Assembly: GCF_026745355.1 (NCBI RefSeq)
Contig: NC_079206.1
Coordinates: forward strand, 21,941,399 to 22,005,398
Length of the DNA stretch: 64,000 nt
Direction of reading: 5' to 3'
From: Beta vulgaris subsp. vulgaris
Lineage: Eukaryota > Streptophyta > Magnoliopsida > Caryophyllales > Amaranthaceae
Every line of letters begins with the position of its first letter. Positions within the stretch are counted from its first letter, which is position 1. This document shows, piece by piece, positions 44,574-57,300 of this stretch. A program made the translations under genes and the position numbers. The notes below the pieces were generated by a model. It was not told the origin of the DNA, made no database searches, and saw nothing but the letters and a program-made list of their open reading frames with translations.

Positions 44574-44657
44574 TTATTTTTTTGAAGGGAGGGAGAATTT
44601 CCTTGCAAAGAAGGAGGAAAATTAGGGATCCTTCTTGCAAGGGGTGTGAATCGACTT
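44574..44657 (-). mobile_element. SINE fragment related to 59324-59466
   Basis: The stretch GAATTTCCTTGCAAAGAAGG then CTTCTTGCAAGGGGTGTGAA aligns with the body of the SINE at 59324-59466. It stops around the position of box B, so the tRNA-like head is missing or unrecognisable. Confidence 0.5.
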
Positions 44658-45440
44658 TTATTGTTGATTAATAATGAGCTTTTAAGAATTAGCTTTAAAA
44701 TACATCATTATATACTTCTATTATACTACTATAGTTTTCTTGTGGCTATATCGGTTCATCTTATGTGTGAATTTTAAAAGATAACTCACATCTGAGTTGG
44801 AAAATACTTGTCTCGCATTGTAAAATTAGAGAAAAAATGACTAATATATAGATTGGTAGGTTACTCCACCTATGACTATCACCGGTTGGTTTTAAGATGA
44901 AACCTTCCAACCTTATATCTTCTTCGATGTGGGCTTGTATTAGTAAGCCCAACATAATTGTGATGATCCCAAGAAGGAGCCCAATTGACCTCATGTTGGA
45001 AGTTCAGAGAGGGTCTAATGAGGATGTGGTGACCTATTCAAATTGCAAGATGAACCATCATACTTCATGAATTGTGTAACTCTAACCTCCGATAACATGT
45101 TATTAGTCATGTGACTATTTAATTTTTATTCCCTTTGCTCTTCTTCTCCATTCTTCCAGAATTTTTCTTCCTGTACTCCATGGCAATGTTCAAGAATCCA
45201 ACTTCTCTTTCCCAATACACCCTTCCCCAAATCTTTCTTCACCCAAGTCCCAAATAAATAAGAACTCAATATTCCCAGTTGAAATTTGATTTAAAAAAAC
45301 TCCCGTTGTAATTTTTTTAGTTTGCTCACCTCAAATCTTAACACTGTTCTCAATTATAGAAAATTTTCTAAATTTCTCTCAATATTTATAAAAAAATATA
45401 ATCATATATGGTATTGTTTGGTCCATCTTAATGAGTATTT
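44658..45440. other. Intergenic; possible LTR/TRIM remnant
   Basis: 44780-44990 has phrases common at the ends of small plant LTR elements (AACTCACATCTGAGTTGG, GGTTGGTTTTAAGATG, and ATGTTGGAAGTTC at 44993). No paired LTR or duplication was found. The rest is unassigned. Confidence 0.3.
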
Positions 45441-45804
45441 CAGTAACATTTTTTCACCATATACCCTTGACAAATGCGATAATTCACTATATACTACCAT
45501 TGTTTCAAAAATTCACCATAAACCCCTTAATATTGAAAAAAATATACAGAATTCCCTTTATGACTAACGAAAATCAACTTTGTTAGTCATTAAAGGAAAT
45601 TCTGTTAATTCCTTTTAAACATCACAATTAACCCTTACTAATTAACCTAACTACCCTAATTATTTTATGAAAAAAACATCGGTTTTTTCACTGTATACCC
45701 CTCAAAAAAAAATTATTCGCCATATACTCTCGCATTCAAAATTTACCATATACCCCTGAGCTTTTCATATATACATCAAAATATCCTTACTTTTAACGGA
45801 CGTT
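45441..45804. other. Degenerate repeat resembling 14280-14520
   Basis: CACCATATACCCTT-like phrases recur at about 35-bp spacing, with AATTAACCCTTACTAATTAA in between, the same arrangement as at 14298-14520. It is probably an end of an unrecognised transposon, cut by the copia LTR at 45805. Confidence 0.35.
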
Positions 45805-46245
45805 TGATTCAGTCAACTAATCTATTATAACAGACGTGAGAAAGAAACAAATAACGAATGCAAAAATAAAGAAAACAGACAACAGATTTACGTGGTTCAC
45901 CAATTTGGCTATGTCCACGGCAGAGAGAGAGAGAATATTTTATTATGAGAGGAGAACAGATTACGGAGAGAATTAAGTCTAATTCGTCATATAAACAATT
46001 AGGTAAAATAAACTATTTATACTCAGCGGCTCAAAATGCGTTTCCGCAAAATTAGCCGAACCGCCCGGGATGCCCGGGTGAAATCCGCCTGACCAGGCGA
46101 GACTTTGCTTCTCCAAATTTACACGCGAGCCCGACAGAAATCGCCCGGGCGAGATCCGCCCGACCTGCCCGGGCGAGATGCAGCTTCCTTTTTTGACGCA
46201 TTTCTTCGAACACCTTTGAAGCAACATTCAAGGCATATTCTTACA
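45805..46245 (-). repeat. 3' LTR of the truncated copia
   Basis: Minus strand: purine tract CAAGGTGGAGATT, then TGTAAGAATATGCC to GACTGAATCA. It contains CCCGGGC-rich inverted repeats at 46061-46170 and the ACGTGGTTCACC phrase common in copia LTRs. Confidence 0.75.
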
Positions 46246-46439
46246 AATCTCCACCTTGACTTGAATCCTCTCACAATAAGCCGGAAACCAGATGCATTGA
46301 TCACAACGCCCAGAATCCCCCTACACCAGATTTGTCCCAAAAGACAACCAGACTAGATTAGTCTCTAAGGACCCCAGAATTACCCCAAGAGGGAAACTAA
46401 CAATCACGAACATTGAGTAAGTCCAAGCAATGCTGAAAC

Positions 46440-49400
46440 TTACTCTTCGGAACCGGCTTGGTGAACATATCAGCAGTTCCTACCTTCTTCACCTTAATCC
46501 TAGTCTCACTCCTCAGGAAATGATATCTCACATCAATATGCTTAGTCCTCTCATGATGGACTTATCACAGTATATAGTAGCCTGATCGTGATGTAAACCG
46601 AGATCACTAACTAGTCCCTTTAACCATATCCCCTCTTTAGCAGCTGTTGTCAACGCCATGTACTCAGCTTCAGTAGTAGACAAAGTAATTGTAGCCTGCA
46701 AAGTTGCCTTCCAACTAACGACAGAACCACCAAGAGTAAAATCATAACCAGTCATTGACCTCCTACTGTCAACATCTCCAGCATAATCAGAATAACCAGT
46801 GACTAAACACTGAGTATCATTCCCATAAATAAGACCAACGTCAGATGTACCTCTAAGGTAACGAAAAATCCTCTTGACTGCCTGCCAGTGCTCCTTACCA
46901 GGGTCACCCATGAACCTACAAACAACACTAACTACATGTGCAAGATCCGGCCTAGTGCAAACCATAGCGTACATCAAACTCCCTACTGCACCAGCATAAG
47001 GAACCTGACTCATGTACTCCTTCTCCACAGCAGTCTTGGGTGCAAAAGCAACAGACAAGTGATTATTGGAAGCACTTGGAGTGTCTATAGGCTTAGTTGT
47101 TGTCATGCCAAACCTTGACAGAATCTTCTGAATATAACCTTTCTGTGACAAGAAAAGTTTCTTCTGACCTCTTTCCCTATAGATCTCCATCCCCAAAATC
47201 TTCGTCGCAGCACCCAAATCCTTTATCTCAAACTCAGCACTGAGAAGACCCTTCAACCTCTAAATATCAGACTTAGTCTTTGCAGCTATGAGCATATCAT
47301 CTACATAAGAACCAGATATATGAAGCCCATCACGTAGCTTGTTGTGGTACACACAGCAATCATACTCACTCCTATTGTAGCCTAACTCAATCATGTAGCT
47401 GTCAAACCGCTTAATACCACTGCCTAGGAGACTGCTTGAGTCCATACAAGGACTTCTTCAATCTGCAAACATAATCTTCGTTTCAAGGAACTTGGAACCC
47501 ATCTGGTTGTGTCATATGAATCTCCTCTTCCAACTCCCTATGTAGGAAAGCTAGCTGTTTTCACATCTAGTTGCTCAAGTTCAAGATCCCGATGTGCAAC
47601 TATTGCTAGTAGCACCCTGATGGAAGTATGTCTGACTATTGGTGAGAAAATCTCCTTATAATCTACTTCTTCCCTTTGTGTGAACCCTCTTGCAACAACC
47701 CAAGCTTTATACTTGACCCCCACAATTGGTGAAGACCCTTCTTTCTTCTTGAAAACCCATTTGCATGTTACAATCTTCCTCTCCTTAGGACGTTTGACTA
47801 GCTCCCAAGTCTAATTCTTATCTAGAGACTCCATCTCATCTCCCATTGCAGCAAGCCATAGAGTAGGCTCACTTCCAGAAACAACTTCTTTATAGGTGGA
47901 TGGCTCATGATTTTCAACCTCCACCTCCTCAGCAACTTGAAGTGCATAAGCAACCATGTCTTCGAAACCATACCTCTTTGGAGGCCCCACACCAACTCTT
48001 CTAGCTCTATCAAGTGCTATGCTTGGTTGATGTATTTCAGATGACTGATAACTAGAAGACTCTTCAGTAGCACCATGTTGATCTTCTCCACCTTGGTGCT
48101 ATGATTCACTCTCAGCCTGACTGACTTGCAGCTCCACCTGTTTATCAACATCACTACTAACAGACACCACGGTAGACTTCACAGGAGAGTTAAGCATAGA
48201 ATTTTCATCAAATATTACACTTCTACTACGTATAACACGGTTTTCAGAAGGTGACCAGATTCTATAGCCCTTAACTCCACTCCCAAAACCCACAAATACA
48301 CCCTTCTTATCTCTAGGTTCTAATTTTCCCTCATTTACATGATAATAAACAGTAGTTACAAAAACTCTCAACAGAGAAGAATATACAGGCTTACCAGACC
48401 ACACCTCATAAGGTGTTTTACAGTCAATACTGGTACGAGGTCCATGGTTGATCAAATAGCAAGTTGTACTCACAACTTCTGCCCAAAATCTCCTAGCCAA
48501 TCCAGCATTTGAGAGCATGCACCTTGCTATCTCCAACAGTGTCTGATTCATGCGTTCTGCAACTCCATTTTCTTGTGGCGTATTTCTAATAGTATGATGG
48601 CGAGTAATCCCTTCATTCTTGTAGAACTCATCGAACTCAAACCAACAGAACTCCAGACCATTATCAGTACGCAGCCTTTTGACCTTCCTTTCAACTTGAT
48701 TTTCCACTAAAACCTTCCACTGCTTGAAATTCTTGAAAGCCTCACTTTTATGCTTCGTCATAATTACCCAAGTCATTCTTGAATAATCATCGACACAAAA
48801 TACATGTGACCTCCAATAGATGCAACTCGGGAAGGTCCCCAACAGTCAGAATGGATATAATCAAGAGTACCTTTCGCTGTATGAACCGTCTTTAGGAACT
48901 TGCTCCGATGAAGCTTCCCAAACACATAGCATTTACAAAACTCTAGATCTTGCACCTTGTGCCCACATAGAAGATCCCTCTTTGACAGAATTTGCATCAC
49001 CTTTCACCTATGTGCCCAAGTCTCATATGCCACAACTTGGTCAACTCCTCCTTGTGAATCTCAGATGATGTGACAGCAGCAGAACCTGTCACAGTAGAAC
49101 CCTGAAGAATATATAAGGTACCATTTTTAATGCCTTTCATAACCACCTTTGAACCTTTATAGACACTCATAACTCCACCTTCACCTTGAAAACTGAAACC
49201 CTTGCTATCAAGAAGACTCAAAGATATCAGATTCTTTGTCGTTAATGGAACATGCCTAACTTCGTTTAAGGTACATAATGTACCATCATGAGTCCTCACC
49301 CTGATAGAGCCTACTCCAACTACTTTGCATGCAGCATTGTTGGCCATAGAAACATTGCCTCCATCTATCTGCTTGTAAGTTGAAAACCACTCCCTGCATG

Positions 49401-50105
49401 GACTAATATGATACGACGCCCCAGAATCAAAAACCCATACATCCCTACAATGTGACTAGCTATTAACTACTAGGGTCGGATCTTCCTCAGAATCACCTCC
49501 AGTTTCTGCCAGAGCAGCAGAACCTTCATTCTTGTCTTGCTGCTTCTTTTTCTTAGGACATTCATCTTTCCAGTGTCCCTATTCCTTACAGTTTTACTGA
49601 TATTAGTAGCTTTAGGACTCTTAGAATTCGAATTTTTAAAGTTCGTAATCTTTTTACCAGATTTCTTTTGTCCCTTACCCCCTGTAACTACTAATCTGGA
49701 TGCCTGATTCTCCGTACTAGAACCAGATGCCTGATGACGGACCTCTCTAGTATGAAGAGCAGATCTTACTTCTTCTAACGACAGACTATCTTTTCCAACA
49801 ATAAAAGAATCCACAAAATTCTCATATGGTACAGGCAAAGATACCAACAATATTAAAGCAACATCCTCATCATCTACTTTAACATCAATATTTCGCAGAT
49901 CTAGCAATTAAGATAGTATTTAGTTTATCTAAGTGATCCCTTAGAGACTAATCTTCCTGCATACTCAGGTTGAACAGACGTTGCTTCAAAAGCAACTTGT
50001 TGGTTAGAGATTTCATCATGTATAAACTCTCTAACTTCAACCACAGACCAGCAGCAGTATCCTGCTCCGCAACTTTAATAATTATATCATCAGAAAGACA
50101 CAACA
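46440..50105 (-). pseudogene. Decayed gag-pol of the truncated copia
   Basis: From 50105 downward: gag core (KLESLYMMKSLTNKLLLKQR), a knuckle remnant, pre-integrase (LWHMRLGHIGER at about 49000), and integrase (VDDYSRMTWV, RTDNGLEF, ENGVAERMNQ; 48099-48842). Reverse transcriptase pieces follow (WVVARGFTQREEVDY at 47700, SYVDDMLIAAK at 47280), then RNase H (SDYAGDVDSRRSMTGY, TTEAEYMAL; 46528-47256). Stops and frameshifts separate nearly every domain, and RNase H has lost the segment between YCD and HERTKH. Clearly inactive. Confidence 0.92.
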
Positions 50106-50413
50106 TATTAAAAAAAGGAAACACGAGTATATTAATTACATATAATTTTTTTTATAATTTATACTTTGAAGAAATATTTTTTTTATGTGACGTTATTAGG
50201 ACAATCGGGATCAATAAGTAAGGGTGAAAGAAAAAGTTTATGTGGTCAGAGCTCAAGCAACGCTCAACATAGTTATATGCATCATCTCAGCTCTCCTCAA
50301 ACTTCACTAAGTTGTATTTCAAGTGGTAATACAGTCATGTAAATTTTTTTCTAATTTATAATTGGATTCATATTTGAATAAGAAAATGAATGTAAATAAT
50401 CATTCATATTAAA

Positions 50414-50979
50414 TAAACGTAAGGGACATTAAGTGATCATTTCGCAAAACAAACATTAATGAGACTTGCCAGACATAAAAGAAAGATCATTATGACTGAG
50501 AAACGAGCAAGAAGATCAAATCATTCAAAATGCATCAAGAAAATGAGAGTTTGTGCAATTCGCACGAAACTAATGAGAGTACTCTATCAAATGGTAATCA
50601 CTTATGTTCAAATTACTTTATCTCTTATTGTAAGATAACAATGAAGTTTGTATGATTTTTTTACTATGATAACCCATATATGTTTTTCAATATTGACAAA
50701 CGTAAGGGACATTAAGTGATCATTTCGCAAAACAAACATTAATGAGACTTGCCAGACATAAAAGAAAGATCATTATGACTGAGAAACGAGCAAGAAGATC
50801 AAATCATTCAAAATGCATCAAGAAAATGAGAGTTTGTGCAATTCGCACGAAACTAATGAGAGTACTCTATCAAATGGTAATCACTTATGTTCAAATTACT
50901 TTATCTCTTATTGTAAGATAACAATGAAGTTTGTATGATTTTTTTACTATGATAACCCATATATGTTTTTCAATATTGA
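50414..50979 (+). repeat. 283-bp tandem duplication, two identical copies
   Basis: AACGTAAGGGACATTAAGTG starts copies at about 50415 and 50698. I compared both copies base by base and saw no difference over 283 bp. Each contains a short frame starting MTEKRARRSNHSK, possibly a first exon of the Helitron protein. Confidence 0.93.
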
Positions 50980-51319
50980 CAAACATCGGATCACCGAGCA
51001 CGTGTACAATGATGACCGATTGCATGAGGAACTACACAACCCCGGAGGAAAATGGTTAGAATTGTTGTATCCTTTAATATATTTATTTTCATATTTATAT
51101 AATTTGAATATATTTGTGTAATTTTAATGTGCTTCTAAAATTTATCTCATATTAACAGGGAGCACATCAGTCATAGTGGAAAAGAATAACACAGTCCCGC
51201 TGACTGACATAAGTAACGGTGGAATTTAAAGAACATAATTCCTCTTTTTTTGTATAAAGTAAAAGATAAGATTATATAAATATTGGAGTAAGAATAAAGT
51301 TTTTACATCATTTATTTGT

Positions 51320-54300
51320 TAGATAAATATGTTGCCGCTAGAATTGCAAGGCAGAAGAGAAGATTAATAATGTCAAAAAAGGCTATTGGAGGAAGTAAGT
51401 TTTAAAACATATGCTTAATATATATTGCAACAACATGTAGTATATAGATTGTAATATATTTTCTTTAAAAAATGCATCTATTTTCATACATTAAATGTTA
51501 ATACCACAAAATATAAGTAATTCTATTACAGGCACCTCGAATACTCCAGGTGAGTCGGTAAACTTCTGCCACATGAGTGCGAAGTACAACTCCAAAAAAC
51601 TTGTTATTCGAAGTACTATAGTACTAACATCAGTTGCACGGAACATTGATATTGGTATTCTCTAATTGCTGGATAAAATTTAGTAATAATATTTTAATAT
51701 AAAAAATATTTAATATAAGCAAAATTTTAGTGTAATTAATTACATCCTCATATGTGTTATGATAGGCCAAGTTAGTTATATACAGTCTGCGACTAATTGC
51801 AATGGCATGAATGCACAAGATCCACAACATGATCATGATGAAGAGAGTGTCGAAGAATATGATGTTAATACTTTCATTGGTATGTTTTTCGACTAAAAGT
51901 TTTTGCTTTTCATAAGCAAGATTTTAGGGTGTGTATATGATAGTTGTTAATATCCAAAGGTTGAAATTCTACTTTTAAATTTTTTTTGTATATACTCATT
52001 AGTAATGTAATATGAGATATAAAAAAGGGACGAATAAACATAAATAATTCTTTCAAATTTTGAAGGGTATTGGGATATTGGTGATCCCACCTCAGAATGT
52101 GAGTTTTGTGGAGCATAGATGTGGTTCGATGAATGATCAAATAAACAAAACAAGCAAGCCCAAATTCTCATTGTGTTGTATGTAAGGGAAGGTCCAACTC
52201 CCACTCCTACAAAGGCCGCCATCATTCTTGGCAAATTTATTGGAGAAGAAACAAATCACTTCTTTGAGAATATTCGTGCATACAACATGATGTTTTCGTT
52301 CACATCAATGGGAGGTAAACTACAAACATCAATCAACCAGGGACGCGGACCTTATAATTACAAAATAGGTGGACAAAATCATCATTTGATTGGGAGTTTA
52401 TTACCCAACGAAGGACAATGTCCAAAATTTTCTCATCTATACATCTATGACACCGAGTATGAAATTGTCAATAGAAAAAAGGCTGCTTGGTAATAAGCAT
52501 ATTTGTTTTTTTGTTTTATTTGCATTCGGATGAATTACAAATCTATTATGCATCTAAACTAAATTTTTTCTCAAAACATATATTATGTGTAGTGCTACAA
52601 ACCCGAATAAATTTGAAGACCAAGTTATATCAGAGATTCAAAGTATGGTGGATGAATATAATGTTCTTGCAAAAAATTTTAGGATGGCAAACGATCGCTT
52701 TTGTTCAAGTACATGCAGAAATGTCCGGTTGAAACTTATTGGACGAAGGGATTCCGATGGAAGGACTTACAACCTCCCAACAGCTTCTGAAGTTGTTGCA
52801 CTTATTGTTGGAGATGTTGATACTGGTGATAAAAGGGATATAGTTGTGGAAACACAAAATGGTAATTAAAACAAAATTTTGAGCTTCATCCATCCTACCT
52901 TCCAATGCAGTACCCTTTGTTATTTCCGTATGGTGAAGATAGTTACAAGGTAGATGTTATGCATAGAGATAAGTTTCCTTCGGATACTGCGTCTAAGAAA
53001 AGGGATAGGCTTACCATGAGAGAGTTCTTTGCTTATCGGATTCAAGATCGTCGCATTGAATTTTCAACAATTTTACTTTCTAGAAGGCTTTATCAACAAT
53101 TTTTAGTTGATGGTTGCACAAAGATGGAAGCAGAAAGGTTGTCTTTCATTAGAAATAATCAACAAGCATTGAGAGCTGATAATGTCAAGAATTTGAAGAA
53201 TGCGATTGACAGAGGAGACACTGATGGCATATCTACTGGTAATCGTGTAATTTTACCAGCCTCAGTCACCGGAGGTCATAGCTACATGAGAGAAAATTAC
53301 CAAGATGCAATGGCAATTTGTAGGTGGTATGGCTATCCAGATTTATTTATAACATTTACATGCAATCCTAAATGGCCCGAGATCACAAGATTTGTGAAAA
53401 AGAAGGGTCTGAGGCCTGAAGATAGACCAGATATTGTTTGTTGTGTTTTTAAGATCAAACTTGACAAGCTGGTGAATGATTTGAAAGAGAGAAAGATTTT
53501 TGGAAGAGTAAGAGCTGGTAAGCATATATTATTTCATTAATATTTATGATGTTTCAAATTTAACATATCATTTCTATTGATAAAGTTATATGTGTTTGCT
53601 TTTTTAATATATGAGTTCAACCTATTGTTAAATTTTACATAATGTTTACAGTTGTGTATACCATCGAATTTCAAAAACGCGGTCTTCCTCATGCACATAT
53701 ACTCCTGTTCCTTCATCGTGATGATAAACTTCCTAACACAGAGGACATCGACAAGATAATATGTGCTGAGTTGCCAGACAAAGAAGAGAATCCAGAACTA
53801 TACGAAATAGTGACTAAGTTGATGATACATGGTCCATGTGGTAATGCTAACACGGGTGCACCGTGTATGGTGGATAAAAAATGCTCCAAACATTTTCCAA
53901 AAAAGTTTAATGAGATGACAAAGATTGACGAAGAAGGGTACCCATTTATAGAAGAAGAGATACTGGAGCAAAGGTTGATAAAAATGGTGTTCATCTACAT
54001 AATCGATTTGTGATTCCATACAACCCATATTTGCTTCTTAAGTATCGTGCACACATTAATGTAGAATGGTGCAACCAGTCAAGATCAATCAAGTATTTGT
54101 TCAAATATATCAACAAGGGGTATGGCAGGGTTACTGCAGCAGCTTATCACAATCAACAAAATCCCGACGATCCTGAAAAAATTGATGAGATCAAGATGTA
54201 TTATGATTGTCAGTATATTTCTCCTTGCGAGGTTGTTTGGAGGATTTTTGGGTTTAACATTCATTATAGAACACCTCCTGTTGAAAGATTAAGTTTTCAT

Positions 54301-57300
54301 CTACCCGATGAACAAATGGTTATGTTTTCTGATGACTCGCATGTTGAATCCGTCCTTGAAAGGCCAAATATTGAGAGGACAAAATTCTTATCCTGGATGG
54401 AATGCAATAAGACATATGATGAGCTAGAGAATTAAGCTATATGGAATTCCCAACCAAATTCGTGTGGAAAAAAGATAAAAGAGAGTGAATGCCACGTAGA
54501 AGAGGTTTTGCAATTGGTAGGATGTATCATGTTATACGTGGCGCTGGTGAATAGTATTATTTGAGAACCTTGCTGAATTTCGTAAAAGGTGTTGCATGTT
54601 ATGAGGATATAAGGACAGTTGATGGTGTTCTTTATGATTCTTTTGAAGAAGCTTGCTATGCAAGAGGGTTATTAGATGATGACAATGTTATTTCACTAGG
54701 AACACTACAAGAGGGGGGGTGAATTGTAGTGTGGAACTTATTGCCCAAATAATGCGGAATTTAAAACATAAGCAATAAGGAACTGAAATTGCAAGAGAGA
54801 TTTTCACGTGGAAACTTCTTGTCTCAATACAAGAAGAAAAACCACGACCTACTCAGGATTCAAACTCTTCGCTATAATAGGAAATCTCCTATTATTCAAC
54901 CTATTACAGACTCAAGTTCCACTCGAAACTCCAACTCTCTCACAATCTCCACTCTATACTCTAGACTTAACTCTAAGTCTTTCAAGAGTTCCACAACTCT
55001 TTACAAAAGGTTTACTCAAACCTTCACCCCTAGATAGACTTCACCTACTAAGTCTACGCATACACAACAAGAACTTACTCAAGTTCCTAACTCGAACTTA
55101 CTCAAGTTCCTAACCCGAACTTGATACAAGAATTCACTCAAACCCTTTACCAAGTTCCCATTACAAGAGTTCACTCAAACCCTTCAACCCCAAACTCAAA
55201 TAGAGACGCTTGATAATTTGGTTTAACTCTAGTATATAGAAACTGAATAACTGTATAGGAACATGGCGCTCGTAGGAACTTAGCTTGAAACTCAAAGGAA
55301 CTGACTCAAACAAGGAATAGAAAATATAATTCTTTTGTAACGCTATTCCTTAAGCCAAACTTATGGAATGACATAAGTCTAACACTATGGAAAGACACTA
55401 GTCAGACACTATGGAATGACACCAGTCAGACAATTTGAAACTCAATTGAACTTGTATATTTATAGCAGTCTTTTAGAATGAACGTGGGATGAATCATGTG
55501 TTAGTGGTTAAACCATTATCCCATGATGTTCCTTCCCTTAAGGAACACTATCCTTAACACATCCCATGATCTCCATGATCACTGTTAAACGTGGGAGAGA
55601 ATTAAGTTACTGCTTCCTAAATTTTAGCAACCACTTTGAGCATTAATTTGAAAATCTGATTTAATTAAAAACATATTAATTATTAAATATGAAATTAAAT
55701 CATTTTAATAAAAATATTATCTTCAAATTTCTTCCGTAAAAACCGAATAATATTTTTATTATCTTTTGAAAAATAAAATCAGATTTTTCCTTAAAAAGAT
55801 TTTCCATAAAATCAGATTTTTCCTTAAATAAATCAGTTACCTAGAATCTAGGCGTAATTTACTCAACTGACATAAATGAACCGTTGTAATGCTTCATCCT
55901 AAGTCTAGTTCCTTTAACTCATAAGTGTAATAGACTACCACGTCTGTTCCTTTAGAGAGGAACAGACAGACGATTTCTTTAACAACACTCATCATACGTA
56001 TTATAAATCTAGGCTTTTTTATTTTTCAAAAACTGAAAAGATAAAATTAAATTAATTAAAATCAGATTCCTAAAGAAACCGATTTTATTAAAAACTTATC
56101 TTTTATTTTAAAACTAAAACTTATCTTTTATTTTAAAACTAAAACTTATCCTAAAACAACTAATGCATATTATTTATAAATAATTAACCAAGTAGAGATT
56201 TATTAAGAAATAAACTCTAAATAAATTCTTATAGATAAGATAATAATATGCATCAGATTTATTGACTCTTAAATACTTTTGACTCTAAGTTCCACGAGTT
56301 CCTTTATCCTTACGAGTTCCTTTAGACCTTGTTCCTTTACCTTTTACGTTTCCACATACTTACATGAATCCTAGAAAATAAACTCATATTTTCTGCCTTC
56401 ATGCTCCATGCTGCTCCAACTCAAGAACCGCATGTTGATGCTCCACCTTTGGAACTTCAGTGTGCTAGTTCCTTTAAGAAACTTCGCACTCATAGTTCCT
56501 GCTCATGAACTTCTTATTTCAACTCTGAAACGTTATATTGCTGCTCCCACTCAGGAACTGCTCCAGAACTTCATATTCAATGTCCCTCATAGGATGTACC
56601 TAGGAACCGCTCTATTTGTGTTCCTTCTATGAACTCTTTTAGGAACTTCACTTGTTGGAATACCTTCATGATGTGATATATTCAACCTTTGATGACTTGT
56701 TTCATGTTAATGTAATATGCACATCTCAAACACATGTTAGTTAGATAATCATCATTTGTTTACAATCATCAAAATACTACATGACTCAACAGACAAGGAG
56801 TATGTTGATGTGATAACTGAAGCAAGTTTTAGAGAGTCGGGTTGGTATCTTAGAAACTTATTCTGCATGCTACTATTATCTAGTAGTTTATCAAAACCAG
56901 AAGATGTTTGGCATAAGACTTGGCATCTACTATCAGATGACATCCTCCACAGACAACGAACCATTATGCAAAATCAAGGTATTTTCATCTATAACACGCT
57001 TTATCTATATTTAGTCTGAAATGTATACCACTAACGTCTATCATGACTAATCAAGACCTTTGTATAAATAATATTTGAGGAAACTTTATGGACTTGGATC
57101 ATGTGTTGTAGATCTTAATCTAACTGACGAGCAACTACAAATGTATGCTTTGGCTGATGTTGAAGCAAGACTGTAGAGTAATGGGAGCACCCTTCATAAA
57201 TTCAGTGTTATGCCTTTCCCTGATGAGTTAATCACACCCGAGGGTCAAAACAAGCTCATATTCGACGAACTGTCTTGTGACAAAGAAGCTTTGAGAAAAG

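Larger units (their letters stand above)
45805..50105 (-). mobile_element. Ty1-copia element (Tork/Tnt1-like), 5'-truncated
   Basis: Minus-strand element with 3' LTR at 45805-46245, then RNase H, reverse transcriptase, integrase, GAG-pre-integrase and part of gag. The copia match stops at about 50105 in the middle of gag, so the gag start and 5' LTR are missing. A target duplication cannot be tested. Confidence 0.85.

Noticed and set aside
50414..50979. CRISPR-like or LTR pair reading of the repeat
   Set aside because: Only two adjacent 283-bp copies, with no spacers and no element between them; a simple tandem duplication.
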